Of a stretch of DNA of 64,000 nucleotides, positions 19,420 through 28,179 are shown in pieces. Under the pieces are notes generated by a model, which did not search any database, was not told where the DNA came from, and was given only the letters and a program-made list of their open reading frames with translations. Positions within the stretch are counted from its first letter, which is position 1, and the number at the start of each line of letters is the position of its first letter. The translations under genes and the position numbers were made by a program. This DNA is from Trueperaceae bacterium (lineage in GTDB: Bacteria; Deinococcota; Deinococci; Deinococcales; Trueperaceae): assembly GCA_036381035.1 (NCBI GenBank), contig DASVDQ010000106.1, positions 1-64,000 on the forward strand. Reading direction: 5' to 3'.

Positions 19420-19998
19420 ATGCCTCGTACCACGTACTACCCGGAACCGAACATCAGTAAGGTCCTGTTCGCTTCGCGGTACATGGCGCCCTTCTGGACC
19501 GTCGTGCGGGTCTACCTCGGCTGGCTGTGGCTGAACGCCGGCTGGCACAAGGTGACCGACCCGAAGTGGGTCGGCGCCGAGGCCGGCACCGCGGTCTCCG
19601 GCTTCCTGAACAGGGCGCTGAGCCTCTCGGTCGGCGACTCCCCCGCCGTCAGCGGCTGGTACGCCTGGCTCGTCGAGAACGTCTTCCTGCCCGCCGCGCC
19701 GCTGATGTCCTACCTTGTCGCGTTCGGCGAGCTGCTCGTGGGCGTCGCCCTCATCGCCGGCTTCCTCACCGGCGTGGTGGCGTTCCTCGGCGGCCTGATG
19801 AACGTGGCGTTCATGCTGGCCGGCACGCTCTCCACGAACCCGGTCATGTTCATCCTCGCGACCTGGATCGTGCTGGCATGGCGCATCGCCGGCTACTACG
19901 GCCTCGACTACTGGGTCCTCCCGCTGCTCGGCGCGCCCGCGAACGGCTTCAGCCGCCGGCGCAGCGCCGCCGCTGGCAGTACCGTGGCGACGAGCTGA
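19420..19998 (+). CDS. DoxX/DoxD-family membrane protein
   Basis: 192 residues from ATG 19420, with AAAGGGAGG 8 bases upstream. Four TM helices are seen (around 24-42, 88-112, 115-138, 145-165). The Leu-Gly-Trp-Leu-Trp-Leu-Asn-Ala-Gly-Trp-His-Lys segment and the Phe-Gly-Glu-Leu-Leu-Val-Gly-Val-Ala-Leu-Ile-Ala-Gly-Phe segment are typical of the DoxX family, which includes a subunit of thiosulfate:quinone oxidoreductase and many uncharacterised redox-linked membrane proteins. I cannot tell which applies. It stands alone and faces the cold-shock gene. Confidence 0.85.
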   Translation: MPRTTYYPEPNISKVLFASRYMAPFWTVVRVYLGWLWLNAGWHKVTDPKWVGAEAGTAVSGFLNRALSLSVGDSPAVSGWYAWLVENVFLPAAPLMSYLVAFGELLVGVALIAGFLTGVVAFLGGLMNVAFMLAGTLSTNPVMFILATWIVLAWRIAGYYGLDYWVLPLLGAPANGFSRRRSAAAGSTVATS

Positions 19999-20030
19999 CC
20001 ACGCGGCCGGGCCAGGCGCCCGGCACCGGA

Positions 20031-20063
20031 GGGGCCCGGCTCCGCGTCTGCGGGCCGGGCCCC
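20031..20063. terminator. GC-rich hairpin between convergent DoxX and cold-shock genes
   Basis: 20031-20040 pairs perfectly with 20054-20063 (10 bp, all G/C) around a 13-base loop. It lies 33 bases past the DoxX stop and about 100 bases past the cold-shock stop, so could end transcription from both sides. There is no T-run, as is common in GC-rich genomes. Confidence 0.5.
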
Positions 20064-20163
20064 GACGTTCCCACATGACGATAGGTTCGCGGCGCCGCTC
20101 AGGCCGCGCCTCCGCCCCTGGCGCCGCGGCCGCCTGGCTAGCCGAGCCGGCGTCCGGCGCCGT

Positions 20164-20553
20164 TCAGTAGCGGCGGTTGCGTCCGCCCCGACCGCGGTCG
20201 CCGCGGTCGCGGCCGCCGTACCCGTCGTCGCGATCGCGCCCGTAGCCGTCGCGTTCACGGCCGTAGCCGCCCTCGCGGTCGCGGCCGCCGCGGTCGCCCG
20301 CGAAGCGATCGCCAGAGCGGTCGAACTGCGGGGCCTGCACGGGCGCGCGGTGCGTGACAACCACGTTGCGTGCCTGCGGGCCCTTCGGGCCCTGCTCCAC
20401 CTCGAAAGTGACCTCGTCGCCTTCGTTTAGAGTCCGGAAGCCCTCGGCCTGGATGGCGCTGAAGTGTACGAACACATCGTCACCGCCGTCGTCGTGGGCG
20501 ATGAAGCCGTACCCCTTCTCGCTGCTGAACCACTTGACCTTGCCTTCTGCCAT
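20164..20553 (-). CDS. Cold-shock domain protein with Arg/Gly/Asp-rich tail
   Basis: 129 residues. Residues 1-67 are a classical CspA OB fold with RNP1 Lys-Gly-Tyr-Gly-Phe-Ile (13-18) and RNP2 Val-Phe-Val-His-Phe (27-31). Residues ~78-129 form a low-complexity tail built of Gly-Arg, Asp-Arg and Tyr-Gly units (for example Gly-Tyr-Gly-Arg-Asp-Arg-Asp). Ordinary bacterial Csp proteins stop near 67-70 residues. RG-rich tails bind RNA in other proteins, so an RNA chaperone with extended contacts is likely. ATG 20553 has AAGGAAGG just upstream, and a ~110-base leader separates it from its promoter. Confidence 0.93.
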   Translation of the reverse strand: MAEGKVKWFSSEKGYGFIAHDDGGDDVFVHFSAIQAEGFRTLNEGDEVTFEVEQGPKGPQARNVVVTHRAPVQAPQFDRSGDRFAGDRGGRDREGGYGRERDGYGRDRDDGYGGRDRGDRGRGGRNRRY

Positions 20554-20672
20554 GACCTTCCTTAGCCGCCCGGGCCGCCGGGCTCGTGAGACTGCCAGCC
20601 CCGGCAGGCGCACCACCCCGCTCCGGCGTGGGCCGGCCGACCGTGAGATCGCCATCGGTGTCTGGCGCCCGA

Positions 20673-20702
20673 AGTGTAGGGCACCGGCGCCGCCCGTGAC
20701 AA
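20673..20702 (-). promoter_or_regulatory. Sigma-70-type promoter of the cold-shock gene
   Basis: On the minus strand: TTGTCA (20702-20697), 18-base spacer, TACACT (20678-20673). This predicts a start near 20665 and a 5' leader of about 110 bases, the long-leader layout seen in cspA-type genes. Confidence 0.65.
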
Positions 20703-20745
20703 TACGAGTGGGCTGGTACCGGTGCAAACTCGGCTGAGGCCGCGG

Positions 20746-20751
20746 TAACGT
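20746..20751 (+). promoter_or_regulatory. -10 box placed for a leaderless start (beta-lactamase-like gene)
   Basis: TAACGT at 20746-20751, then 6 bases, then GTG 20758. A transcript starting 6-7 bases after the -10 would begin at the start codon. No convincing -35. Confidence 0.45.
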
Positions 20752-20757
20752 TCGCGC

Positions 20758-21705
20758 GTGGCAGAGGTGACGGGCATGGACACGGCCGCCACGGCGGCGC
20801 TCGGCGAGCGGCTCGAGGCGCTGGAGCGCCGCCTGGCGGGCCACGGGGACCCGCGCTTCGGGGAGGCGCCGTCGGCGGACGCCAGGCTGGGCGTCGTGGC
20901 GCTGCCGCTCGACGGCGGGTCGGACGCCGACGGGGCGCCGGTGGCCCGCCGCGCGTACGAGGCGTTCACGGCGGCCAGCACCATCAAGGTCTACGTGCTC
21001 CAAGCGCTGCTCGAGGCCGTCGCGGCCGGCGACCATGACCTGGGCGACGCCGTCGAGCTGCGGGCCGATGACCAGGTCACGGGATCGGGCGTGCTGAAGG
21101 TCCTCAGCCCCGGCACCTCCTACCCGCTCCTCGACGTCGCGACGCTGATGATCGTCGTCTCCGACAACACCGCCACGAACCTGCTCATCGACCTCCTCGG
21201 CGTCGAGCGGATACGCCAGGTGGTGGCGGACCACGGCTGGTCCGGCACGCACGTGCGGGGCAAGCTGCAGGTCGCGAGCGTCGTGGGCGACCAGAAGCCC
21301 ACGCCGAGCCGGACCACTCCGCGGGACCTCGCCGACTACTTCACCCGCCTGTGGCGGGGCGAGCTGCTGCCCGAGGACCTCACGGCGCTCGCCATGCGCA
21401 TCTACGCGCGCCAGCAGTTCACCGAGCTCGGCCGGGCCATCGGCTACGACCAGTACAGCGCCGAGGTGGGCGACTCGAGCGTGGTGATCGCGTCGAAGAG
21501 CGGGTCGGTGCGCGGCGTGCGCAACGACGCCGGCGTCATCGCCCTCGGCGAGCCGGGCGGCGAGCGGCGCGAGGTCGCCGTGGCCGTGATGACCGAGGGC
21601 TCCCCTGACCGCCGCTTCCACCCGGAGAACCTGGGCGCCAAGGTGGTGGGCGAGGCCGTCGCCGCCGTCCTCGACGTCCTGGCGCCGGGGGCCGCTGGCG
21701 ACTGA
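20758..21705 (+). CDS. Class A beta-lactamase-like serine hydrolase
   Basis: 315 residues from GTG 20758 (leaderless -10 spacing); ATG 20776, with AGAGGTGA in front, is the alternative. Class A-type motifs are in order (numbered from ATG 20776): Ser68-Thr-Ile-Lys71, Ser129-Asp-Asn131, and Lys241-Ser-Gly243 in place of KTG. No signal peptide or TM segment is seen, so a cytoplasmic location is likely, unlike real beta-lactamases. An Asp/Glu of the usual omega-loop motif is not evident. Probably a peptidase or esterase of the beta-lactamase 2 family (PF13354 type) rather than a resistance enzyme. Confidence 0.85.
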   Translation: MAEVTGMDTAATAALGERLEALERRLAGHGDPRFGEAPSADARLGVVALPLDGGSDADGAPVARRAYEAFTAASTIKVYVLQALLEAVAAGDHDLGDAVELRADDQVTGSGVLKVLSPGTSYPLLDVATLMIVVSDNTATNLLIDLLGVERIRQVVADHGWSGTHVRGKLQVASVVGDQKPTPSRTTPRDLADYFTRLWRGELLPEDLTALAMRIYARQQFTELGRAIGYDQYSAEVGDSSVVIASKSGSVRGVRNDAGVIALGEPGGERREVAVAVMTEGSPDRRFHPENLGAKVVGEAVAAVLDVLAPGAAGD

Positions 21706-21796
21706 CCGACGCCTCGGAGCCGCCAGGCAGGACACCCGGTCACGGGCGCGGCCGCCTGGGCCCGGCGCCGGGCTCGGCTCCTCGGGCACGGCGCGG

Positions 21797-22066
21797 TCAC
21801 CAGGCCCCGACGTCCTCCAGCGCCAGCCGGACCTTCACGGTGGTCTCGCCCGGCCACACGACCCAGTCGCGCGACCTGACTTGCAGGCGTCCGCGGCTGG
21901 TGATGATCGGCACCGCCTCGCCGGCCGCGAAGCGGGCCACGAAGGCGGGCAGGTCGGCCACTGGCATCTCCGCCTCCCACTGCAGGCGGGAGCCGGCGAC
22001 GCCGACGATGGTGCCGGCGGTGCCGGCGAGGGTGGCGGGGAGCGGTGCGGAGCTCGGCTCGTCCAT
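21797..22066 (-). CDS. Small hypothetical protein
   Basis: About 89 residues from ATG 22066 (GTG 22096 is possible). No domain recognised. It is acidic to neutral, with [14 protein letters not shown] in the middle and Asp-Trp-Val-Val-Trp-Pro-Gly-Glu near the end, no TM or signal peptide. Codons are G/C-ended as in the neighbours, supporting a real gene. It sits downstream of the AddA-like gene in the same direction, 153 bases away. Confidence 0.6.
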   Translation of the reverse strand: MDEPSSAPLPATLAGTAGTIVGVAGSRLQWEAEMPVADLPAFVARFAAGEAVPIITSRGRLQVRSRDWVVWPGETTVKVRLALEDVGAW

Positions 22067-22219
22067 GGCGCCAGCATGGCCCTCCGGACGCGGCACGGGT
22101 GCGGCGAGCTGGGCAGCAGCCTAGCGCCGTTGGGCTAACGTCCACGCCACGCCCGGCAGACCCTGCGCCCTGCTCGGCCGGCCGCCGGCACGCCGCACGC
22201 CCTCGGGGTGGCTCCGGTC

Positions 22220-25135
22220 TCAGCCAGACCCGAGGACCCCCGAAGCCCTCAGCGCGGCGTCGAGCTCTCGGGCTCCCAGCTCCACCACGCGCCGCGAGCG
22301 CAGGTAGACGAGGCGCGTGCGCGGCGCGGCGCCGACGGCGCCGGCGACCGCGTGCCGGTAGAGCCCGAGCTGCACGTGGTAGCGCTCGGGACGCACGCGA
22401 CGGTCCGTCTTGTAGTCGTCGATCCACCACTCGCCGGCCACGCGGTAGAGCCTGTCGATCACGCCCTCCCACACCGTGGAGCTGCCCGGGTAGGCGAGCG
22501 GCAGCTCGGCGCGGTCGACCTCACGCTCCTCGAGGGCCGGCAGCGCCCCGCCCAGCAGCTCGCGGTAGCCGGCGAGGAGCTCGGCGACCTCGCGCAGGAC
22601 GTCGTCCTGCTGCTCGGGGGCGTAGGGGAACATGACCTCGTGCGCCCTCAGGCTCTCCAGGCGGGCGGGGTCCGGCGCCCAGTCCTGGCTGATCGCGAAG
22701 TGCACGAGCGTGCCCACGACGCGACCGCGGCCGGGCAGGTCGAGGTAGAGGCCCGGGTGACCGCCGTCATCCGGCAGCGGCGCGGCGCCGTCCTCGCCGT
22801 AGTCGGCGGCGGCCGGCGGCAGCCCGTCGCCGAGGCCGTGCGCCTCGTAGCGGGTCAGGGGCTCGCCGCCGTCCTCGAGCTCAACGGGCACCGGCGCGCC
22901 CGGCGTCGGCACGTCCCCACGCGGCCGGCCCGGATCGCCGCCGTCCTCCCCTGCGTGCAGGAGCATGTCGACGAGCCGCGACGGGCTCGACAGCGGCGCG
23001 TGGCGGTGGTGCGGGAAGCGCCTCCCGGCCCACGTCGAGGGCGCCACGGCCGGCGCCGGCGCCACCGCGGCGGCGACGCGGCCGGGGAAGCGGCCCGGCT
23101 CGTGGGTGACGACGCTCACGTGGGGCGCCGGCGGCTCGCGCTCCAGGCCAAGCGAGAGGAGCGTGGCCAGCCAGCCCCGCGGGGCGCGGCCCTTCACCTT
23201 CGACCCCGTGACGAGCAGGTGGTCGCGGGCGCGCGACAGCGCCACGTAGAGCAGCCGGTGGTCCTCCTGGTCCTCGCGCCGGGCCCAGGACGCCCTCGCC
23301 GCGGCGTCCGGCACGGCCGCGAGGAGCGCCGCCCTGCCCGTGGCCGGGTCGACGACGACCTCGGGCGTCCGCCGGCGGCGGGTCTTGGAGGCGTCGTAGA
23401 CGGCGACGACGTCGAACTCCAGACCCTTCGAGGAGTGCACGGTCAGGAGCCTCACCCCGCCCGACTCCACCGGCACCTCCTCCTCCTCGGAGCGCCGCGC
23501 GAGGTCGTCCAGCAGGTCGATGAGCCGGCCGAGGTCCGCGGGCTCGTGAGCGGCGACGGCGAAGAGCATGGCGTCGACGTTGGCCCGCGCCGCGCGCGAC
23601 ATCCGCGCGACGAGCGGAGGCCGCCCGGCCAGGCCGTCGCGCAGCACCGTCTTGAGGGCGGCTAGAGGCGGCGCCAGGGCGACGCGACGCAGCTCCTCCA
23701 CGACCGCGAGGGCCTCCGGCCTGACGGCCCCCAGCGCCGCGAACGGGTCCGGCGCGCCCAAGACCTCCCTGACCTCGGCGAGGCTCAGCTCGCACAGGGG
23801 CCCGCGGAGGAACGGCGCGAGCGCGTCGCGCCCGCCTCCCGCGCCGACCTCCAGCGCGTAGCGCACGTCGAGCAGCTCCTGGCGCCGGAACAGGCCGCGC
23901 TTCCCGTAGGCGGTGGGCACGCCCCTCGCCCTCAGCGCCGCCTGCACCTTGGCGAGCTGGCCGTGGGTGCGCGCCAGGACGGCCATGCGCGAGAACGGCA
24001 CGCGGCGCTCCTCGTGCAGCGCGACGAGCCGGGAAGCCAGCAGCTCGCGCTCCGCAGACCTCAGGCCGTCGAGGCTGCCCTCCCCCACCACGACCCCGAG
24101 CTCCACGGAGCCGGGCACCTCGGCCTGCGGGCCGGCCGCGACCACCTCGGGCGCCTCGCCCTCCACGAACCCCTTGCCGACCCGCGCCAGGCGCGTCGTG
24201 AGGCGGTTGAGCACGGCCACGATCGCGCGCGAGTGGCGCCGCGACTCGGTGAGCGGCGGCAGCACGTCGCTGCTGGCCCTGGCCGCGGCCAGGGCGCGGC
24301 GGAACACGTTCACGTCGGCGTTGCGGAAGAGGTAGATCGACTGCTTGGGGTCGCCGACGACCTCCACGCGCGCCCCGGCGTCCTCGAGCCGCGCGAAGAA
24401 CTCGCCCTGCAGCGGGTTGACGTCCTGGAACTCGTCGACGAGCACCACCGGGTAGCGGCGCACCAGGCGCTCGCGTGCGGCCGGGTGCTCGAGCATGCGC
24501 AGCGCCGCGCGCTCCACCTCCCCGGGGCCGAGGCGCCGGCCCGCGTAGCGCTCGAGCAGCCGCGCGTACGCCGCGCGGTATAGCGCCCCCACGGCCTGGG
24601 ACAGCGGGTCGGGGTCGAAGACCAGCTCGGCGGCGAGCGAGCGCCGCGCGAAGACCTCCACCGGCAGCTTGGCCGCGTGCGCGCCGGCGACGAGCAGCGC
24701 CCGGTGTAGCGGGTGGTCCGGGTCCCGCGCCACGAGCCTCAGCGAGTCGAGCTCCTCCGCGAACTCCGCCTTCGCGTCGGGCTCGGTGACCATCGCGAAG
24801 CGCGGGTCGAGCGAGAGGAGCGGCGCCGAGAGCCTCAGCCCCGCGATCATGAAGCCGTGGATCGTCTTGAGGAGCGCCCCGCCGAGCTCGCGGCGGGCGG
24901 CCTCGAACGGCTCGAGCCCGCCGGCGGGCGCGTAGAGGCCGCCCAGGAAGGAGCCGCGCTCGAGCACCTCCTGGAGGCCGTCGGCGACGCGGGCGCGCAG
25001 CTCGGCCGCGGCCGACCTCGTGAAGGTGACGCCGGCGATGCGCCGCAGGGGCGTGCCGTCGCCGACGAGCTCGAGGTAGCGCCTCACGAGGCTCGTCGTC
25101 TTGCCGGTGCCGGCCGAGGCGACCCTGACCCTCAC
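22220..25135 (-). CDS. AddA/RecB-like UvrD-family helicase-nuclease
   Basis: 971 residues from GTG 25135 (GTGA overlap with the upstream gene). The frame is open further upstream, but that part shadows the AddB-like gene. Motif I Ala-Ser-Ala-Gly-Thr-Gly-Lys12-Thr-Thr, motif II Val-Asp-Glu-Phe-Gln-Asp (~230), motif III Val-Val-Gly-Asp-Pro-Lys-Gln-Ser-Ile-Tyr and motif VI Ala-Leu-Ser-Arg-Ala-Arg-Asp-His define SF1A helicases. The C-terminal RecB nuclease motif Gly-Val-Ile-Asp-Arg-Leu ... Trp-Trp-Ile-Asp-Asp-Tyr-Lys-Thr-Asp (~905) is intact. It should unwind and resect double-strand ends with its partner to load RecA. Confidence 0.9.
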   Translation of the reverse strand: MRVRVASAGTGKTTSLVRRYLELVGDGTPLRRIAGVTFTRSAAAELRARVADGLQEVLERGSFLGGLYAPAGGLEPFEAARRELGGALLKTIHGFMIAGLRLSAPLLSLDPRFAMVTEPDAKAEFAEELDSLRLVARDPDHPLHRALLVAGAHAAKLPVEVFARRSLAAELVFDPDPLSQAVGALYRAAYARLLERYAGRRLGPGEVERAALRMLEHPAARERLVRRYPVVLVDEFQDVNPLQGEFFARLEDAGARVEVVGDPKQSIYLFRNADVNVFRRALAAARASSDVLPPLTESRRHSRAIVAVLNRLTTRLARVGKGFVEGEAPEVVAAGPQAEVPGSVELGVVVGEGSLDGLRSAERELLASRLVALHEERRVPFSRMAVLARTHGQLAKVQAALRARGVPTAYGKRGLFRRQELLDVRYALEVGAGGGRDALAPFLRGPLCELSLAEVREVLGAPDPFAALGAVRPEALAVVEELRRVALAPPLAALKTVLRDGLAGRPPLVARMSRAARANVDAMLFAVAAHEPADLGRLIDLLDDLARRSEEEEVPVESGGVRLLTVHSSKGLEFDVVAVYDASKTRRRRTPEVVVDPATGRAALLAAVPDAAARASWARREDQEDHRLLYVALSRARDHLLVTGSKVKGRAPRGWLATLLSLGLEREPPAPHVSVVTHEPGRFPGRVAAAVAPAPAVAPSTWAGRRFPHHRHAPLSSPSRLVDMLLHAGEDGGDPGRPRGDVPTPGAPVPVELEDGGEPLTRYEAHGLGDGLPPAAADYGEDGAAPLPDDGGHPGLYLDLPGRGRVVGTLVHFAISQDWAPDPARLESLRAHEVMFPYAPEQQDDVLREVAELLAGYRELLGGALPALEEREVDRAELPLAYPGSSTVWEGVIDRLYRVAGEWWIDDYKTDRRVRPERYHVQLGLYRHAVAGAVGAAPRTRLVYLRSRRVVELGARELDAALRASGVLGSG

Positions 25136-27657
25136 GGCAGCTCCCCCTGGCGGCACACCGCCGCCAGCCGGCACCGCTTGCAGCGGTACTCGTCCGGGTT
25201 GGGCTCGACGCGTCCTCGGGAGAGCATGTCGAGGGCGCGTCTCACGCCCCTCTCGACGCGCTCGAACCTCTCCTGCACGAAGTCGGACTGCGAGTCCTCC
25301 ACCCAAACGGGCTCGCCCAGCACGGGCCACACCCACACCTCGACCACCTGCACGCCCTGTTTGCTGTGGTTGAGGATCGCCGGCCCCGCGACGTACTCGG
25401 TCCACCGGCCCCGCTGCAGGTCGCGCGCGCCGCGCCTGTCGAGCTCCCTCGTCGGCGCGACGAAGCGGTACACCGCCACCTTCTGCGCGGAGCGCCCGAG
25501 GGGAAGGCGCCGGGCGGCGTCGAGGTACACGCTGACGCCGAGCTCCCTGCGCGACACCTTCGCGTTCCAGCTCAGGCAGGTGAGGGTCCCGGCGTGGTCC
25601 CGCAGCCACTCGGCCGCCCACGGGTGTGACGCGGCGATGGACGCCAGGCGCGCGGGGCTGAGGCTCGGCTCGGCCTTGAGCGCCGCCAGCAGGGCCTCCC
25701 AGTCGCCGTCCGCGTCCCCGCCGGGCGGCTCCTCCAGCAGGCGCCGCAGCTCCCTCTCGACGGCCCGCGGTGAGCCGGCGGCGTCCGCCGGCGCACCTGC
25801 CGACTCGAGCCGCTCGTCTCCCAGGTCGAGGGCGAGCTCCCCCCAGGCCCTCAGCGCGCACTCCTCGGCGTACTCGCGCAGCCACTCGACGTCGGGACCG
25901 CCGTCCGGGGCTCTCGGCGGGTCTATCGCGACTGGCAGCGGCTCGAACGCGGGCTCGTACGGCTCGCCGGGCCCCACCTCCAGCAAGCTGCCGGCCGGAA
26001 GGACCGGCAGCGGCGCCAGGGACGCCGGGTCGCCGGCGAGGCGCTCGTCGGGCACCAGCGCCCCGTCGGGTCCGGCGAGGGGAGCCGTGACCACGGTGAC
26101 GCGCCCGCGGGTGAGGAGCTCGGCGACGACGAGGTCGTCCCCGCCGGCGAAGCGGCGCGGCAGGCAGCCGACGCTCCGCACCGGCGCCCTGACGTCGTCG
26201 GGCACGAAGTAGTCCTCGCGCTCGCCCGCCGAGTACGCGCCCACCGTCGCGCCCATGACGTAGCAGCGCTCGAAGCGGCGCCCGGAGGCGAGGTCGGCGT
26301 TCAGCAGCGCGACGCCGCCCGCGAGCGTCCGCGGCGAGCTCACGTCCCGCAGGAGGGCGGCGAGCCACGCCTGGAAGCGCTCGCCGCCGCCCAGCCGCGA
26401 AGCGTGCTGCGCCGCGGCGAGCACCCGCTCCCTGAACGCGTGATCGACCTCCTGCGTGAGGGCGAGCACCTCGTTGAGGAGCCAGCGGGTCCAGGCGACA
26501 GGGTCGCCGCTGACGGCGAGGAGCTCGGTCCAGCGGGCCAGCGCCTCGCCGAGGCCGACCGCCCGCGCCACCCGCTCCAGCGCGTCGCCGCCGGTGACGC
26601 CCAGCCGCAGGGCGGTGGCGGCCACCGGCGCCAGCTCTGGCACGGCGAGCAGCCGCGCCGGCGTCGGCGCGCCCCTCAGCTCGAGGAGGGCGAGCAGCGC
26701 GCGGCCCGCTGGGGTGTCGGTCAGGGCGACGCCGCGCTCGTCCATCAGCGGCACCCCGTACTCGTCGGCGAGCGCGGCCAGCGCGTCCCCCGCGCCGCCC
26801 GGCGCCACCACGGCCAGGTCGAGCGGGTCGAGGCCCTCGGCGAGGTCACGCTTGAGGCTGCGCAGCACCCACCGGGCCTCGTCGACGGCGTTGACGGCCG
26901 CGTACCGCCGCAGCTCCACCGCCGCGGGGTCGGGCGCGAGGACCTCGTCCGGCGCGAGGCCAGGCGGCGCGTGCGGCAGGGCCACGTGCACGGGCACGTG
27001 GCGGGCGAGGCCGCGGAGGAAGACCCAGTCGAGGGGGCCGAGCTCGCGCCAGCCGTCGACGACGACGGCGTCCGGCAGGCCAGCAGCGCTGCGGGCGTCG
27101 GGCGCTCCCATCGCCGCGGCGAACGCGCCGGAGCCCGCGAGCCTCGCCGCCTCGCTGCGCACGTCGTCGTAGTCCCAGTGGCCGCGCTTCGCCTCCTCGT
27201 AGGCCTCGTAGACGAGCGTCAGGCGCTCGAGCTCGGCGCCGGGCACGAGCCCGCGCAGCGCCTCGGGCGGCACCTCGTAGCGCTTGGCCTCGGCGATCGC
27301 CGCGGCGAAGAGCTTGGCCTCGCCGGGCGAGGGCTCGCGGCCCATGACCCGCCGCAGGGCCTCGGCCACGACGACGATGCGGGCCGTGCCCACGACGAGA
27401 GGCCGGAGGTCGTCGGAAGCGGCGGCCGAGAGGACGCGGTAGTAGGCCTGCTGGGCCCCGACCACCTCGAGGCCGAGGACCGCGCGTCCCCCCGCGGTGA
27501 CGCGCCGGAAGACGTACGGCCGCTGGTGGGGCAGCGCGATCCACCAGACGCGACGGCCGGAGCGGCACGCCTCCAGCGCGACCTCGACGGATCGCGCGGT
27601 CTTGCCGGACGCGGGCGGCCCCACCACGAGCCGCAGGCCGGGTGCCAGTGTCGTCAA
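25132..27657 (-). CDS. AddB-like partner of the helicase-nuclease
   Basis: 841 residues, TTG start 27657 after a GGGGGGAGCGGCGGGA stretch. The N-terminal Walker A is Gly-Pro-Pro-Ala-Ser-Gly-Lys19-Thr, followed by a degenerate helicase-like region. The C-terminus has Cys600 and Cys826-x2-Cys829-x5-Cys835, the iron-sulfur staple pattern of AddB nuclease domains. I could not find the Gly-x-Ile-Asp ... Asp-Tyr-Lys nuclease residues between them (the region reads Trp-Asn-Ala-Lys-Val-Ser-Arg-Arg-Glu), so this subunit may be structural with a dead nuclease. AddB and AddA form a heterodimer, and the overlap with the next gene fits equal production. Confidence 0.82.
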   Translation of the reverse strand: MTTLAPGLRLVVGPPASGKTARSVEVALEACRSGRRVWWIALPHQRPYVFRRVTAGGRAVLGLEVVGAQQAYYRVLSAAASDDLRPLVVGTARIVVVAEALRRVMGREPSPGEAKLFAAAIAEAKRYEVPPEALRGLVPGAELERLTLVYEAYEEAKRGHWDYDDVRSEAARLAGSGAFAAAMGAPDARSAAGLPDAVVVDGWRELGPLDWVFLRGLARHVPVHVALPHAPPGLAPDEVLAPDPAAVELRRYAAVNAVDEARWVLRSLKRDLAEGLDPLDLAVVAPGGAGDALAALADEYGVPLMDERGVALTDTPAGRALLALLELRGAPTPARLLAVPELAPVAATALRLGVTGGDALERVARAVGLGEALARWTELLAVSGDPVAWTRWLLNEVLALTQEVDHAFRERVLAAAQHASRLGGGERFQAWLAALLRDVSSPRTLAGGVALLNADLASGRRFERCYVMGATVGAYSAGEREDYFVPDDVRAPVRSVGCLPRRFAGGDDLVVAELLTRGRVTVVTAPLAGPDGALVPDERLAGDPASLAPLPVLPAGSLLEVGPGEPYEPAFEPLPVAIDPPRAPDGGPDVEWLREYAEECALRAWGELALDLGDERLESAGAPADAAGSPRAVERELRRLLEEPPGGDADGDWEALLAALKAEPSLSPARLASIAASHPWAAEWLRDHAGTLTCLSWNAKVSRRELGVSVYLDAARRLPLGRSAQKVAVYRFVAPTRELDRRGARDLQRGRWTEYVAGPAILNHSKQGVQVVEVWVWPVLGEPVWVEDSQSDFVQERFERVERGVRRALDMLSRGRVEPNPDEYRCKRCRLAAVCRQGELP

Positions 27658-27706
27658 TCCCGCCGCTCCCCCCTGCCAGCCGGCGGCGTCACTCAGTCTC
27701 GTCGGC

Positions 27707-28129
27707 TCAGAGCCCGGGCAGCAGCCGCCTGTCCCAAGGGATGGCGTAGGCGACGGCGGCGGCGGCGAGGACGTAGAAGACGAGCGCCTGCCTGGGGTTG
27801 TCGGTCTTGCGGCCTCGCGAGACGCCCACGTGCACGAGGACCGCTCCCACGATCATCAGCACCGGGTGCTCGATCACGATCTTGCGGAGCGCGGGGTCGC
27901 GCATGACGGCGCCCATGTCGCCCAGGGCGCCTCGCACCAGCGGGCTGACGAACCAGAGCACGAGCCCGAGGAGCACCTGGACGTCGACGGCGATCGAGAA
28001 CCACCGTGCCAGCGAGTTCTGCGCCGGCGTCCAGCGCTCGGCGACGACGGCGCTGACGATCGCCACGACGCCTAGCAACGCGACGACCCACCTGATCACG
28101 CTGTGGAGGTCGAGCAGTCCCGTGTACAT
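27707..28129 (-). CDS. Four-helix membrane protein of unknown function
   Basis: 140 residues from ATG 28129 with GGGAGG 5 bases upstream. Four TM helices (about 12-30, 45-65, 85-103, 115-132). The start Met-Tyr-Thr-Gly-Leu-Leu-Asp-Leu-His-Ser-Val-Ile-Arg-Trp and a His in helix 3 (Ile-Glu-His-Pro-Val-Leu-Met) resemble small cytochrome b-like integral proteins, but heme binding cannot be shown. It lies between YyaL and AddB on the same strand, 49 bases before AddB begins. Confidence 0.75.
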   Translation of the reverse strand: MYTGLLDLHSVIRWVVALLGVVAIVSAVVAERWTPAQNSLARWFSIAVDVQVLLGLVLWFVSPLVRGALGDMGAVMRDPALRKIVIEHPVLMIVGAVLVHVGVSRGRKTDNPRQALVFYVLAAAAVAYAIPWDRRLLPGL

Positions 28130-28179
28130 GTTGCCTCCCGCTGCCGCCCCGCCCTCACGCGGCGACCTTCCGCAAGGTA

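Noticed and set aside
25136-26368. Upstream extension of the AddA-like frame to give a 1382-residue protein
   Set aside because: The extra 410 residues are low-complexity and overlap the AddB-like gene. GTG 25135 sits right before the Walker A and makes a GTGA overlap.
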